Below, piece after piece: positions 27,769-33,062 of a stretch of 33,062 bases of DNA. Origin of the DNA: Pseudomonadota bacterium (GTDB taxonomy: Bacteria; Pseudomonadota; Gammaproteobacteria; Steroidobacterales; Steroidobacteraceae); the NCBI GenBank assembly GCA_023391335.1, contig JAEWBG010000074.1:1-33062 (forward strand). Direction: 5' to 3'. How positions within the stretch are numbered: the first letter of the stretch is position 1; the number at the start of each line of letters is the position of its first letter. Below the pieces are notes generated by a model, which ran no database searches, was not told the origin of the DNA, and saw nothing but the letters and a program-made list of their open reading frames with translations. The position numbers and the translations under genes are program-made.

Positions 27769-27932
27769 GTTGCTGATTCCGAGACGTAACACAGAGAGCA
27801 CATAGGCACACAGAGATCACAAGGAGAGAGATTTTCTTCCCTTTTACTTTGTGCTCTTTGTGATTCTTTGTGATTCTTTGTGCGCTTTGTGTTGCCTCTT
27901 GTTCGTCAATCAACAACTAGGCAGAACCCACA
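27769..27932. repeat. Intergenic repeats with CACAGAG and TTTGTGATTC units
   Basis: The stretch 27790-27816 has CACAGAG/GCACA-type units. 27848-27893 has TTTGTG repeated every 9-10 bp (TTTGTGCTC, TTTGTGATTC, TTTGTGATTC, TTTGTGCGC, TTTGTG). The two halves are roughly complementary and could fold back on each other. Confidence 0.6.
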
Positions 27933-29219
27933 ATGGTCACACCCCGTGTCAATCACATCCGACTTGCGCTGCTGCTGGCCAGTTTGTGCTTCGGGTTCGC
28001 GGCAAACAGCAAGCCTGTCAATCACGTCGATCCTCCCCGCATCGACGCCGCACTCAAGTCGTTCGTCGACTCGCATCGGATCATCGGCGTTTCAGCGCTC
28101 GTGTATGAGCACGGACACGAGGCGTACTTCGGGGCGTTCGGTCTCGCTGATCGCGAAGCGAATAAGCCGATGCGCCGCGACACACTCGCGCAATTATTTT
28201 CAATGACGAAGCCCATCTCGGGCGTGGCATTGATGACGCTGTACGAGCAAGGAAAATTCAAGCTCGATGATCCAGTCAGCAAATACTTGCCTGAGTTTGC
28301 AAACATGCAGGTGTGGGACGGCAAGAGCGATGCGGAGCATCTGAAACTGGTTCCGGCCAATCGGCCCATCACGATTCGCGATCTGGGCCGCTACACAACC
28401 GGCCTACCCTCGTTGCAGGAAAAGAATCCTGTCGTCGATCTGTACAAGAAGGCCGATGTGCAAAGCATCGAGCAAACCCACGCACAGCTGGGCGAGAAAC
28501 TCAGCAAGCTGCCGCTGGAATATCAGCCGGGTACCAAGTGGCGTTATGGCGAGCAGGTCGAGATTCAGGCGCTGCTCGTAGAAAAACTTTCCGGACAGCC
28601 CTTCGATGTCTACGTGCGCAAGCACATCATCGAGCCGCTACACATGAAGGAGACGCATTACCTCGTGCCACAGAAGGATCGCGCTCGACTCGCCGCTCTA
28701 TACGAGTGGCACGAAGATGGCAGCTTCACGCGGCAGCCCGACGAGGACGCATTCAAGCTCAATACCAAGGACTGGCCGATGAAACCCGGTAGCTGGGGAT
28801 TGGTTTCGACACTCGATGACTACATGCGCTTCGCTCGCATGCTGCTGAACGGTGGCGAACTCGATGGCGCTCGCATCTTGAAGAGTGAGACCGTGAAATT
28901 GATGTCAACGAATGCATTGCCGCCGGGCGTCACCGACACCGATTGGCTGCCGAGCAAAGGCCAAGTTGGGTTTGGATTCAACTTCGCGGTGCGCATCGCT
29001 CCGCCGAAGGGACCCGAAGAGGCATCCGGCGCCGTGGGCGAGTTCTTCTGGGATGGATTGAACGACACGCTGTTCTGGGTCGATCCGAAGAATGAAATCG
29101 CTGCGGTGCTGTTCACTCAATATCACCCCTTCGGCAGAGTGCCTCTGCACAAGGCGTTCCGCGATGCGATCTATGCGGGCGATCCGGCGGCTGATGCGAT
29201 GCTGCAAGGGAAGAAGTGA
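27933..29219 (+). CDS. Exported class-C beta-lactamase-like serine hydrolase
   Basis: A 428-residue protein of the beta-lactamase/esterase (EstB-like) family. A signal peptide (HIRLALLLASLCFGFAANS) suggests periplasmic or exported location. The nucleophile motif is S90-M-T-K93 (LFSMTKPISGVALMTLYEQG). The region WRYGEQVEIQALLVEKLSGQ holds the second-motif tyrosine (Y-G-E in place of the Y-x-N of true class C enzymes). FFWDGLNDTLFWVDP holds a W-x-G in place of K-T-G, typical of esterases of this fold. It is therefore probably an esterase or peptidase rather than a resistance beta-lactamase. The start has no clear Shine-Dalgarno. An octad repeat begins on its stop codon. Confidence 0.85.
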   Translation: MVTPRVNHIRLALLLASLCFGFAANSKPVNHVDPPRIDAALKSFVDSHRIIGVSALVYEHGHEAYFGAFGLADREANKPMRRDTLAQLFSMTKPISGVALMTLYEQGKFKLDDPVSKYLPEFANMQVWDGKSDAEHLKLVPANRPITIRDLGRYTTGLPSLQEKNPVVDLYKKADVQSIEQTHAQLGEKLSKLPLEYQPGTKWRYGEQVEIQALLVEKLSGQPFDVYVRKHIIEPLHMKETHYLVPQKDRARLAALYEWHEDGSFTRQPDEDAFKLNTKDWPMKPGSWGLVSTLDDYMRFARMLLNGGELDGARILKSETVKLMSTNALPPGVTDTDWLPSKGQVGFGFNFAVRIAPPKGPEEASGAVGEFFWDGLNDTLFWVDPKNEIAAVLFTQYHPFGRVPLHKAFRDAIYAGDPAADAMLQGKK

Positions 29220-29301
29220 TGTGGTGATGGAGTGAAGGCGCTTTGCGCGTTCGGATTCAGAACATCACAAGAGATCACAGAGCAGACGGAGTCTTAAAAC
29301 A

Positions 29302-29334
29302 CCGTCGCACCCGCGCGGGCGGGTGGCCATCTTC
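29302..29334. repeat. REP-like palindrome, copy 1
   Basis: CACCCGC (29308-29314) pairs with GCGGGTG (29319-29325) around GCGG. Flanks CCGTCG and GCCATCT are shared with the second copy, so this is a repeat family and not a chance hairpin. Confidence 0.7.
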
Positions 29335-29352
29335 GAGTCCGTCACTAGAAGA

Positions 29353-29384
29353 ATTTCACACGGAGGACACGGAGAACACGGAGT
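29353..29384. repeat. CGGAGGACA element, copy 1
   Basis: CACGGAG-type units at a 9-bp period (CACGGAGGA-like, CACGGAGAA, CACGGAG), preceded by GAATTTCA. The same order occurs at 29507-29539 and 29673-29705. Confidence 0.7.
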
Positions 29385-29435
29385 CGTATGAACGCGTGAA
29401 GTGTAGGTGAGTGCCAACGCTCGCCGTGTTCTGAC

Positions 29436-29464
29436 CTGTGACTCGTGACCATTGACCCGTGACG
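29436..29464. repeat. 29-nt direct repeat of 7-bp-period GTGACYC type, copy 1
   Basis: Begins CTGTGACTCGTGACCATT and ends CCCGTGACG. It is identical to 29897-29925 except for one base, and is followed at 29475-29499 by the inverse motif GTCACCC-GTCACCC-GTCACTC. Confidence 0.75.
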
Positions 29465-29506
29465 CTCTAGCCAGTCACCCGTCACCCGTCACTCATCACA
29501 AGAAGA

Positions 29507-29539
29507 CATTTCCATGGAGGACACGGAGAACACGGAGGC
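29507..29539. repeat. CGGAGGACA element, copy 2
   Basis: CATTTCCATGGAGGACACGG followed by AGAACACGGAGG. Same layout as 29353-29384. Confidence 0.7.
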
Positions 29540-29672
29540 AAGATGAACTCAACAAAGGAGATCCCCGCGTTCAAGCACCATCGCACTCAAGCGGGCGAGC
29601 GGCATGCTACTGTTTCGCTTCGCGCACTGGTTCGGGAACTCCGCGGAGATATCGGGTAAGAAGCGGAACGGA

Positions 29673-29705
29673 AATGTTCCACGGAGGACACAGAGCACAC
29701 GGAGT
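29673..29705. repeat. CGGAGGACA element, copy 3
   Basis: AATGTTCCACGGAGGACACA followed by GAGCACACGGAG. It lies directly before the second REP-like palindrome. Confidence 0.7.
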
Positions 29706-29711
29706 TTTTAT

Positions 29712-29744
29712 GCCGTCGCACCCGTGAAGGCGGGTGGCTATCTC
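29712..29744. repeat. REP-like palindrome, copy 2
   Basis: CACCCG (29719-29724) pairs with CGGGTG (29731-29736) around TGAAGG. The flanks match copy 1. The loops differ while the stems are kept, which suggests the structure is under selection or is the unit that moves. Confidence 0.7.
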
Positions 29745-29896
29745 TCAATTCCGCTTTGCGCACTACTTCGCCACGGGTGCACGGGGAACATCGGCAATAG
29801 ACAATTCTGGCTTGCGCGCAGCGCTACCTTGCCAGTGGCTTCCATGCCGACGGCTACCTTGCGCGTGAGCGCTTCCCTCTTCGCTCCGCCTATGGC

Positions 29897-29925
29897 CTGT
29901 GACTCGTGACCATTAACCCGTGACG
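29897..29925. repeat. 29-nt direct repeat of 7-bp-period GTGACYC type, copy 2
   Basis: One mismatch to 29436-29464 (ATTAACC instead of ATTGACC). Confidence 0.75.
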
Positions 29926-29963
29926 ATGTCGGAGCAGCTGCCTAGCTCACGCGAAGCATCTTC

Positions 29964-29992
29964 ACCTCTCCCCGCAGCGCTGTGGGAGAGGT
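29964..29992. repeat. ACCTCTCCC/GGGAGAGGT hairpin
   Basis: Perfect 9-bp arms (29964-29972, 29984-29992) with an 11-nt loop CGCAGCGCTGT, followed by GCGCGAAGCGCGGGAGAGGG, a second related half. It lies 140 bp beyond the intI stop and might end intI transcription. Confidence 0.55.
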
Positions 29993-30134
29993 CGCGCGAA
30001 GCGCGGGAGAGGGAACTCTGCGCGCGTGTTGCGATCGCGGCCGGCGAGGCTATCCTTCCGGTCGAAGAGCACTGGGTTTACTGGTCAGGAAGGGGCTTCC
30101 CATGACGCGTCTCTGGTCAGAGTGTCCTCTTAGT

Positions 30135-31496
30135 TCAATCCACATCCGCAGGACTAACAACTCCCCGGCCGCCACGGTTCAGTACATGGGTGTAAATCAT
30201 CGTCGTGGATACCTCGGAATGTCCGAGCAGTTCTTGCACCGTTCGGATGTCGTAGCCTGACTCCAGCAGGTGCGTTGCGAAGCAATGTCGCATCGTGTGG
30301 CTACTGATGCGTTTTCGAATTCCCGAGAGTGTTGCCCCGCGTTTAATGGCACGCTGCAGACTCGATTCATGTTGATGGTGCCGTCGTACTTTCTGGGATC
30401 GCGGGTCTACTGACATTCTGCTGGCGGGAAAGATGTATTGCCATTGTGGTTCTCGGGACGCGTTCGGATATTTGCGTGCGAGTGCTTCGGGAAGAAACAC
30501 TTCTCCGAATCCCTGCGCTAGATCTCGCTGGTGCAGATCCAAAGCAGATTTGATCTGGGCTTTGAGTTGAGCGGCATACTTGCGCGGTAATGGTACGACG
30601 CGATCTTTCTGGCCTTTCCCATCTCGAACGATGATCTGCTCGTATCCGAAGTCGACATCCTTTACGCGTAGCCGGATGCATTCCAGCAAACGCATTCCTG
30701 TCCCGTATAGCAGAGCGGACATCAATGCGAATTGCGGCTCTTCGATGCGCGCCAGCACGGCACGAACTTCAGCTCGCGTGAGAACGGTGGGTAGGCGTTG
30801 CGGGCGTTTTGCGGGTGTCAAACCGGGAATGGTTCCGAGCGGTCGTTGCAGGATCTGTTCGTGCAAAAACACGATTGCACTGAGCGCCTGAGATTGCGTG
30901 CTCGCCGAAACTTCGCGATTGAGTGCCAGGTGATTCAGGTACTGCGCCGCATGCTCAGGCGCGAGTTCGCACAGTTGGACGGCGCCGTGATGCGCCAAAT
31001 AGCGATTCGCCCAGCCCAAGTACGTTTGTTCGGTTCGAATCGAATAGTTACGCCGTCTGATTTCAGCGACCATCCTTTGCAACGTTTCTTGCACCGAAAG
31101 TTGCGGGGGGTTCGTTGACGGTGCAGGTGCTTTTATGGGATCAAGGTGCCGTGCAAGGGTGGGATGAACCTTTCCAAGCTCAATCGATGCATCTTGCAGA
31201 TAGCCCCAGTCGACCTGGCTTGACCAAGCAACACGAAGGGTCTCGACGAAATACAGCTGTAAGGCATGGATGAGCTGCCGGAATATCCAGGCGGGCACGC
31301 CAGGCTCTCGCCCCGCTTGCTCGACATAATCAAGGACTAACTTCGCAGAGTGGTCGTGCGGTGAGGTGTCCGGGTGCGCTCGTAGATAACGCTCGATGCG
31401 AACGACATACCAGCGCAATGCCTTGTCCGGAACGCCCGCCCGCCGACACACAGCGATGAACTCGTCCCAAATCCCTCGTTCTTCCGCCGACTCCAT
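30135..31496 (-). CDS. intI: Integron integrase IntI with extended N-terminus
   Basis: A 453-residue tyrosine recombinase. The C-terminal 315 residues or so are clearly IntI: catalytic R269 (YGTGMRLLE), H400 and R403 (SHTMRHCFATHLL), H426 (LLGHSEVSTTMIYTHV) and Y435. The integron-specific insert, absent from XerC/D, is seen at about 320-346 (LAQGFGEVFLPEALARKYPN). The normal IntI core-binding domain starts near residue 136 (VQETLQRMVAEIRRRNYSIR). Residues 1-125 are extra and look like a second core-binding-type helical domain (KALRWYVVRIERYLRAHP, AWIFRQLIHALQLYFVETLR). IntI1 has about 337 residues, so this is a long variant. The ATG at 31496 has CGGAG five bases upstream; an earlier TTG is less likely. 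It is transcribed away from the cassette array, as usual. No catalytic residue is missing, so it is probably active. Confidence 0.95.
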   Translation of the reverse strand: MESAEERGIWDEFIAVCRRAGVPDKALRWYVVRIERYLRAHPDTSPHDHSAKLVLDYVEQAGREPGVPAWIFRQLIHALQLYFVETLRVAWSSQVDWGYLQDASIELGKVHPTLARHLDPIKAPAPSTNPPQLSVQETLQRMVAEIRRRNYSIRTEQTYLGWANRYLAHHGAVQLCELAPEHAAQYLNHLALNREVSASTQSQALSAIVFLHEQILQRPLGTIPGLTPAKRPQRLPTVLTRAEVRAVLARIEEPQFALMSALLYGTGMRLLECIRLRVKDVDFGYEQIIVRDGKGQKDRVVPLPRKYAAQLKAQIKSALDLHQRDLAQGFGEVFLPEALARKYPNASREPQWQYIFPASRMSVDPRSQKVRRHHQHESSLQRAIKRGATLSGIRKRISSHTMRHCFATHLLESGYDIRTVQELLGHSEVSTTMIYTHVLNRGGRGVVSPADVD

Positions 31497-31539
31497 GGCA
31501 TCTCCGAGACTTTGCAAAATTCCCGCGCGGGGTTAGCCT

Positions 31540-31613
31540 CTTGCAATGATAAATAGAATAGACGGCAGCCGCCTAAATCAATATCTCTGCATCCGTCTAG
31601 TTAACTGTTGGGT
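31540..31613 (+). other. attI: Probable attI site
   Basis: The primary recombination site should lie between intI and the first cassette. GTTGGGT (31607-31613) fits the core GTTRRRY, with AGTTAAC (31599-31605) as a possible opposing box. Strand exchange would fall between 31607 and 31608. The 5' limit is a guess, as attI sites share little sequence. Confidence 0.7.
31553..31581 (-). promoter_or_regulatory. Putative intI promoter
   Basis: On the minus strand, TTGATT (plus 31576-31581) and TTCTAT (plus 31553-31558) are 17 bp apart, about 57 bp before the intI ATG. I saw no clear LexA box (CTGT-N8-ACAG) here, so SOS control of the type known in mobile integrons is not supported. Confidence 0.4.
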
Positions 31614-31622
31614 TGCAATAAG

Positions 31623-31904
31623 ATGACTTTCACCTGGCTCAACAAGCAAGGCGTTCGAAGCAGCGAGGGGTTCGAGGTTCAGTGCACCAGCCGCTTCACC
31701 ATTGAATATCGCGAAGGTCGGCGCCTCAAAGTCATTGACGTTGAGCGAGTTCTTGTCGCAGGCAAACCTGGCGTCGGTATCAAGGCCAGCACATTTGAGC
31801 GTTGGGACAACTCCTCCGTGCCGAATAGCCCGGCGGAACAGGCGCGCTTGCTTCGGAATTTTCGGGCGGCGATGGAGTTCCAAGGGATGGAGGTAGAGGT
31901 GTGA
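31623..31904 (+). CDS. Cassette 1: small protein of unknown function
   Basis: A 93-residue soluble protein with no signal peptide or membrane segment. It starts MTFTWLNKQGVRSSEGFEVQ and ends RNFRAAMEFQGMEVEV. Alternating hydrophobic stretches (FTIEYREG, LKVIDVERVLVAG) suggest a beta-rich fold with a C-terminal helix. I have a vague recollection of similar cassette proteins labelled Imm74-type immunity proteins, but cannot confirm it. The ATG lies only 10 bp from the attI core and there is no strong ribosome-binding site, typical of first cassettes. The cassette runs 31608-31983. Confidence 0.8.
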   Translation: MTFTWLNKQGVRSSEGFEVQCTSRFTIEYREGRRLKVIDVERVLVAGKPGVGIKASTFERWDNSSVPNSPAEQARLLRNFRAAMEFQGMEVEV

Positions 31905-31917
31905 TCACGCACTTGCA

Positions 31918-31989
31918 GCCCAACAAAACGCTGGTTCCGACTCGCAACGGCGCAGCGCCGTTGCTCGCGGCACAGCGTTGCCGTTAGCT
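31918..31989 (+). other. attC: attC site 1
   Basis: 72 bp. R'' is GCCCAAC (31918-31924) and R' is GTTAGCT (31983-31989, one base off GTTRRRY). The inner arms AACGCTG and CAGCGTT are complementary. The central hairpin GCAACGGCG/CGCCGTTGC has a CA loop. It shares the core CGACTCGCAACGGCG and CGCCGTTGCTCGCGGCACAG with attC3. Confidence 0.92.
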
Positions 31990-32004
31990 TGCAGGAGAAG
32001 AGAA

Positions 32005-32499
32005 GTGACGCGTGCCAGAGCGTATCTCGACACATGCATCGTGAGCGGACTTGCGAAAGCAGACTTGGCTCCTGTGGAACAGGACGCCGTGATGTATCTC
32101 CTTCAGGCACACAAGCAGGGCGAACTGAAGCTCGTCACATCAGCGGTCACTGCGAGAGAGATCAGTCAGATTCCCGAGGAGTTTCGGCGAGCTCATTCAG
32201 TCGTCTATTCGTTGCTTTCCGATGTGCCGACCGTGTTGCTCGGCAGCACCACGTCGTTGTCGTTGATGGGCACCCCCGGCTCAGGACGTGATGACCCAAT
32301 GTTTGAGAGTCTGAAATGCTTGCTGCCGGACCCACAGGACGCCGAGCATGTGTTTCAGGCAGCGCAGAATGGTGTGCAGTACTTCGTCACCGTGGATAGA
32401 AGCACCATGCTTAAACATGCGGCCAAGGTTGAGTCCGCGTGCAAAGTGAAACTGGTAGCCCCTTCAACACTGAAGGGCTTGGTGTCGCATGCAAGCTAA
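32005..32499 (+). CDS. Cassette 2: PIN-like domain protein
   Basis: A 164-residue protein with the acidic residue pattern of PIN-domain ribonucleases: D9 (RAYLDTCIVSGL), E52 (SAVTAREISQIP), D112 (DPQDAEHVFQAAQNG) and D131 (YFVTVDRSTMLKHA). PIN proteins are metal-dependent RNases, most often VapC-type toxins. No VapB-like antitoxin gene is present in this cassette or next to it. AGGAG lies seven bases before a GTG start at 32005, which gives MTRARAYLD; the frame upstream of it is inside attC1. The cassette runs 31984-32577. The stop TAA overlaps the R'' end of attC2. Possible roles are toxin, defence effector or RNA-processing enzyme; the choice is inference. Confidence 0.8.
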   Translation: MTRARAYLDTCIVSGLAKADLAPVEQDAVMYLLQAHKQGELKLVTSAVTAREISQIPEEFRRAHSVVYSLLSDVPTVLLGSTTSLSLMGTPGSGRDDPMFESLKCLLPDPQDAEHVFQAAQNGVQYFVTVDRSTMLKHAAKVESACKVKLVAPSTLKGLVSHAS

Positions 32500-32583
32500 C
32501 AACCGCGTGGAGTCCGCGCGCATTGCGCGCCCGACTCGCAAACGGCTTCGCCGTTTGCTCGCGGCTCACGCGGGACGTTGGAT
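32494..32583 (+). other. attC: attC site 2, with an extra internal hairpin
   Basis: 90 bp. R'' region is AGCTAAC (32494-32500, overlapping the stop of cassette 2) and R' is GTTGGAT (32577-32583). The inner arms CCGCGTG and CACGCGG are complementary. The central hairpin is GCAAACGGC/CCGTTTGC with a TTCG loop. Compared with the other two sites, the left half carries an additional GCGCGC-ATT-GCGCGC hairpin flanked by GAGTC and GACTC. Confidence 0.9.
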
Positions 32584-32586
32584 TGC

Positions 32587-32862
32587 ATGAAGATGAACTC
32601 AGAGATCGAGCAGGAAGCTCAGCGGCTCGTGGATATCGTCAGAGCGGAGCTTGAACACGACACACCCATGGGTCCGCAATGGATCGTTGCTGAAGGTGCG
32701 CGTGTTCTTGAAAATGCTCAGACCTTTCTCATCTCTGCGCGGGAAGGCAAGCAAGCCATTCTTCTGGCCGGTGGTTCTCTCGAGCAGTTCTTAGGTGCCT
32801 CGTGGTTAGGGGTTTGCCGGGTTGCGTATGAGCAATGTGAACGCGTGCAGGCTTTGCTCTAG
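32587..32862 (+). CDS. Cassette 3: small protein of unknown function
   Basis: A 91-residue, mostly helical, acidic protein (EIEQEAQRLVDIVRAELEHD, GARVLENAQTFLISAREGKQ, GASWLGVCRVAYEQCERVQA). There is no signal peptide, and I recognise no family. The ATG at 32587 is four bases after the attC2 R' core; a second ATG at 32593 is equally possible. No ribosome-binding site fits in the space, so expression may depend on read-through or a leaderless message. The cassette runs 32578-32937. Confidence 0.7.
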   Translation: MKMNSEIEQEAQRLVDIVRAELEHDTPMGPQWIVAEGARVLENAQTFLISAREGKQAILLAGGSLEQFLGASWLGVCRVAYEQCERVQALL

Positions 32863-32871
32863 CCGCGTGCA

Positions 32872-32943
32872 ATCCAACAAGCGGCTGGTTCCGACTCGCA
32901 ACGGCGGAGCGCCGTTGCTCGCGGCACAGCCGCAGCGTTAGGC
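32872..32943 (+). other. attC: attC site 3
   Basis: 72 bp. R'' is ATCCAAC (32872-32878) and R' is GTTAGGC (32937-32943), both consensus. The arms GCGGCTG and CAGCCGC are complementary, with central hairpin GCAACGGCG/CGCCGTTGC and a GA loop. Same length as attC1 and nearly identical in the central 40 bp. Confidence 0.95.
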
Positions 32944-32952
32944 GATCATCGG

Positions 32953-33062
32953 ATGCGCGTACGCCTCATCAAGTCTTTCTTAGCGATTGCTGCCACAGGT
33001 TTGGCCTCCTGCGCGCATATTCGACCGAACACGCAGGTGCCCATCTATAACGAGAAGTCACT
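32953..33062 (+). CDS. Cassette 4: putative lipoprotein, partial
   Basis: The frame starts with ATG nine bases after attC3 and runs off the window end (36 codons visible). MRVRLIKSFLAIAATGLASC is a lipoprotein signal peptide with lipobox LASC (Cys20), followed by AHIRPNTQVPIYNEKS. Function unknown. Its position right behind an attC supports it being a fourth cassette gene. Confidence 0.65.
   Translation, partial: MRVRLIKSFLAIAATGLASCAHIRPNTQVPIYNEKS

Larger units (their letters stand above)
29220..30134. other. Repeat-rich non-coding region beside the integron
   Basis: About 915 bp with no believable gene. It contains an octad/GCGC element (29216-29254), REP-like palindromes (29302-29334, 29712-29744), and three copies of a CGGAGGACA-type 9-bp-period element (29353-29384, 29507-29539, 29673-29705). 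It also has two near-identical 29-nt segments of a 7-bp-period GTGACTC/GTGACC repeat (29436-29464, 29897-29925) and a CTCTCCC/GGGAGAG hairpin (29964-29992). It separates the metabolic genes from the integrase gene. Confidence 0.7.

Noticed and set aside
27933..29219. Antibiotic-resistance beta-lactamase
   Set aside because: The K-T-G motif is replaced by W-D-G and the Y-x-N motif is altered, which fits esterases/peptidases of this fold better.
29353..29705. Possible CRISPR array
   Set aside because: The three repeats are unequally spaced (about 150 bp), internally periodic and lack uniform spacers; no cas genes are present.
29452..30260. Small plus-strand frames in the repeat region next to intI
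   Set aside because: Their translations are repeat-derived, without ribosome-binding sites or protein-like composition, and the last ones run antisense into intI.
31497..31606. SOS (LexA) box controlling intI
   Set aside because: I searched the region for CTGT-N8-ACAG and found no acceptable match.

Overview
The window looks like chromosomal DNA of a GC-rich gammaproteobacterium. The proteins closest to ones I know (YrdA, oligopeptidase A, YhhW, GltB/GltD, YadG/YadH, GspA/GspB) all read as gammaproteobacterial. The combination with a chromosomal integron and REP-like repeats would fit a Xanthomonadales/Nevskiales/Steroidobacterales-type lineage, but that placement is inference. No rRNA, tRNA or CRISPR was recognised.

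Layout. 1-511 is non-coding and rich in short-period repeats. 512-5342 holds yrdA (-), prlC (+), a pirin (-) and an exported CsgG-like/SH3 protein (-). 5343-12137 is the glutamate synthase operon gltB-gltD, with a long leader and a structured intergenic spacer. 12281-14118 encodes a YadH/YadG-type ABC exporter (-). 14320-16766 is a gspA-gspB pair for the type II secretion system, followed by a sugar-transfer-type ATP-grasp protein. That gene converges stop-to-stop with a cNMP-domain/patatin phospholipase. 20014-26426 is a TetR regulator followed by a complete tripartite RND efflux operon (TolC-like, lipoprotein adaptor, RND pump); a perfect 23-bp palindrome lies just in front of the regulator. 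Then come a trans-sulfuration PLP enzyme and an exported class-C beta-lactamase-like serine hydrolase.

29220-33062 is the most interesting part. About 0.9 kb of non-coding DNA contains several families of degenerate repeats. After it lies a chromosomal integron: an integron integrase on the minus strand with an N-terminal extension of about 135 residues, a probable attI, and then plus-strand cassettes separated by three attC sites. The cassettes carry a small unknown protein, a PIN-like nuclease, another small unknown protein, and a lipoprotein cut by the window end. The shared attC cores point to a sedentary, lineage-specific array. Such arrays are known to carry phage-defence and toxin-type genes, which makes the PIN cassette the best candidate for an undescribed function.

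A second theme is the non-coding DNA. Almost every larger gap has degenerate micro-tandem repeats with periods of 7, 8 or 9 bp, often as inverted pairs able to form long hairpins. The gltB-gltD spacer is the clearest case, with a 13-bp outer stem enclosing two smaller hairpins.
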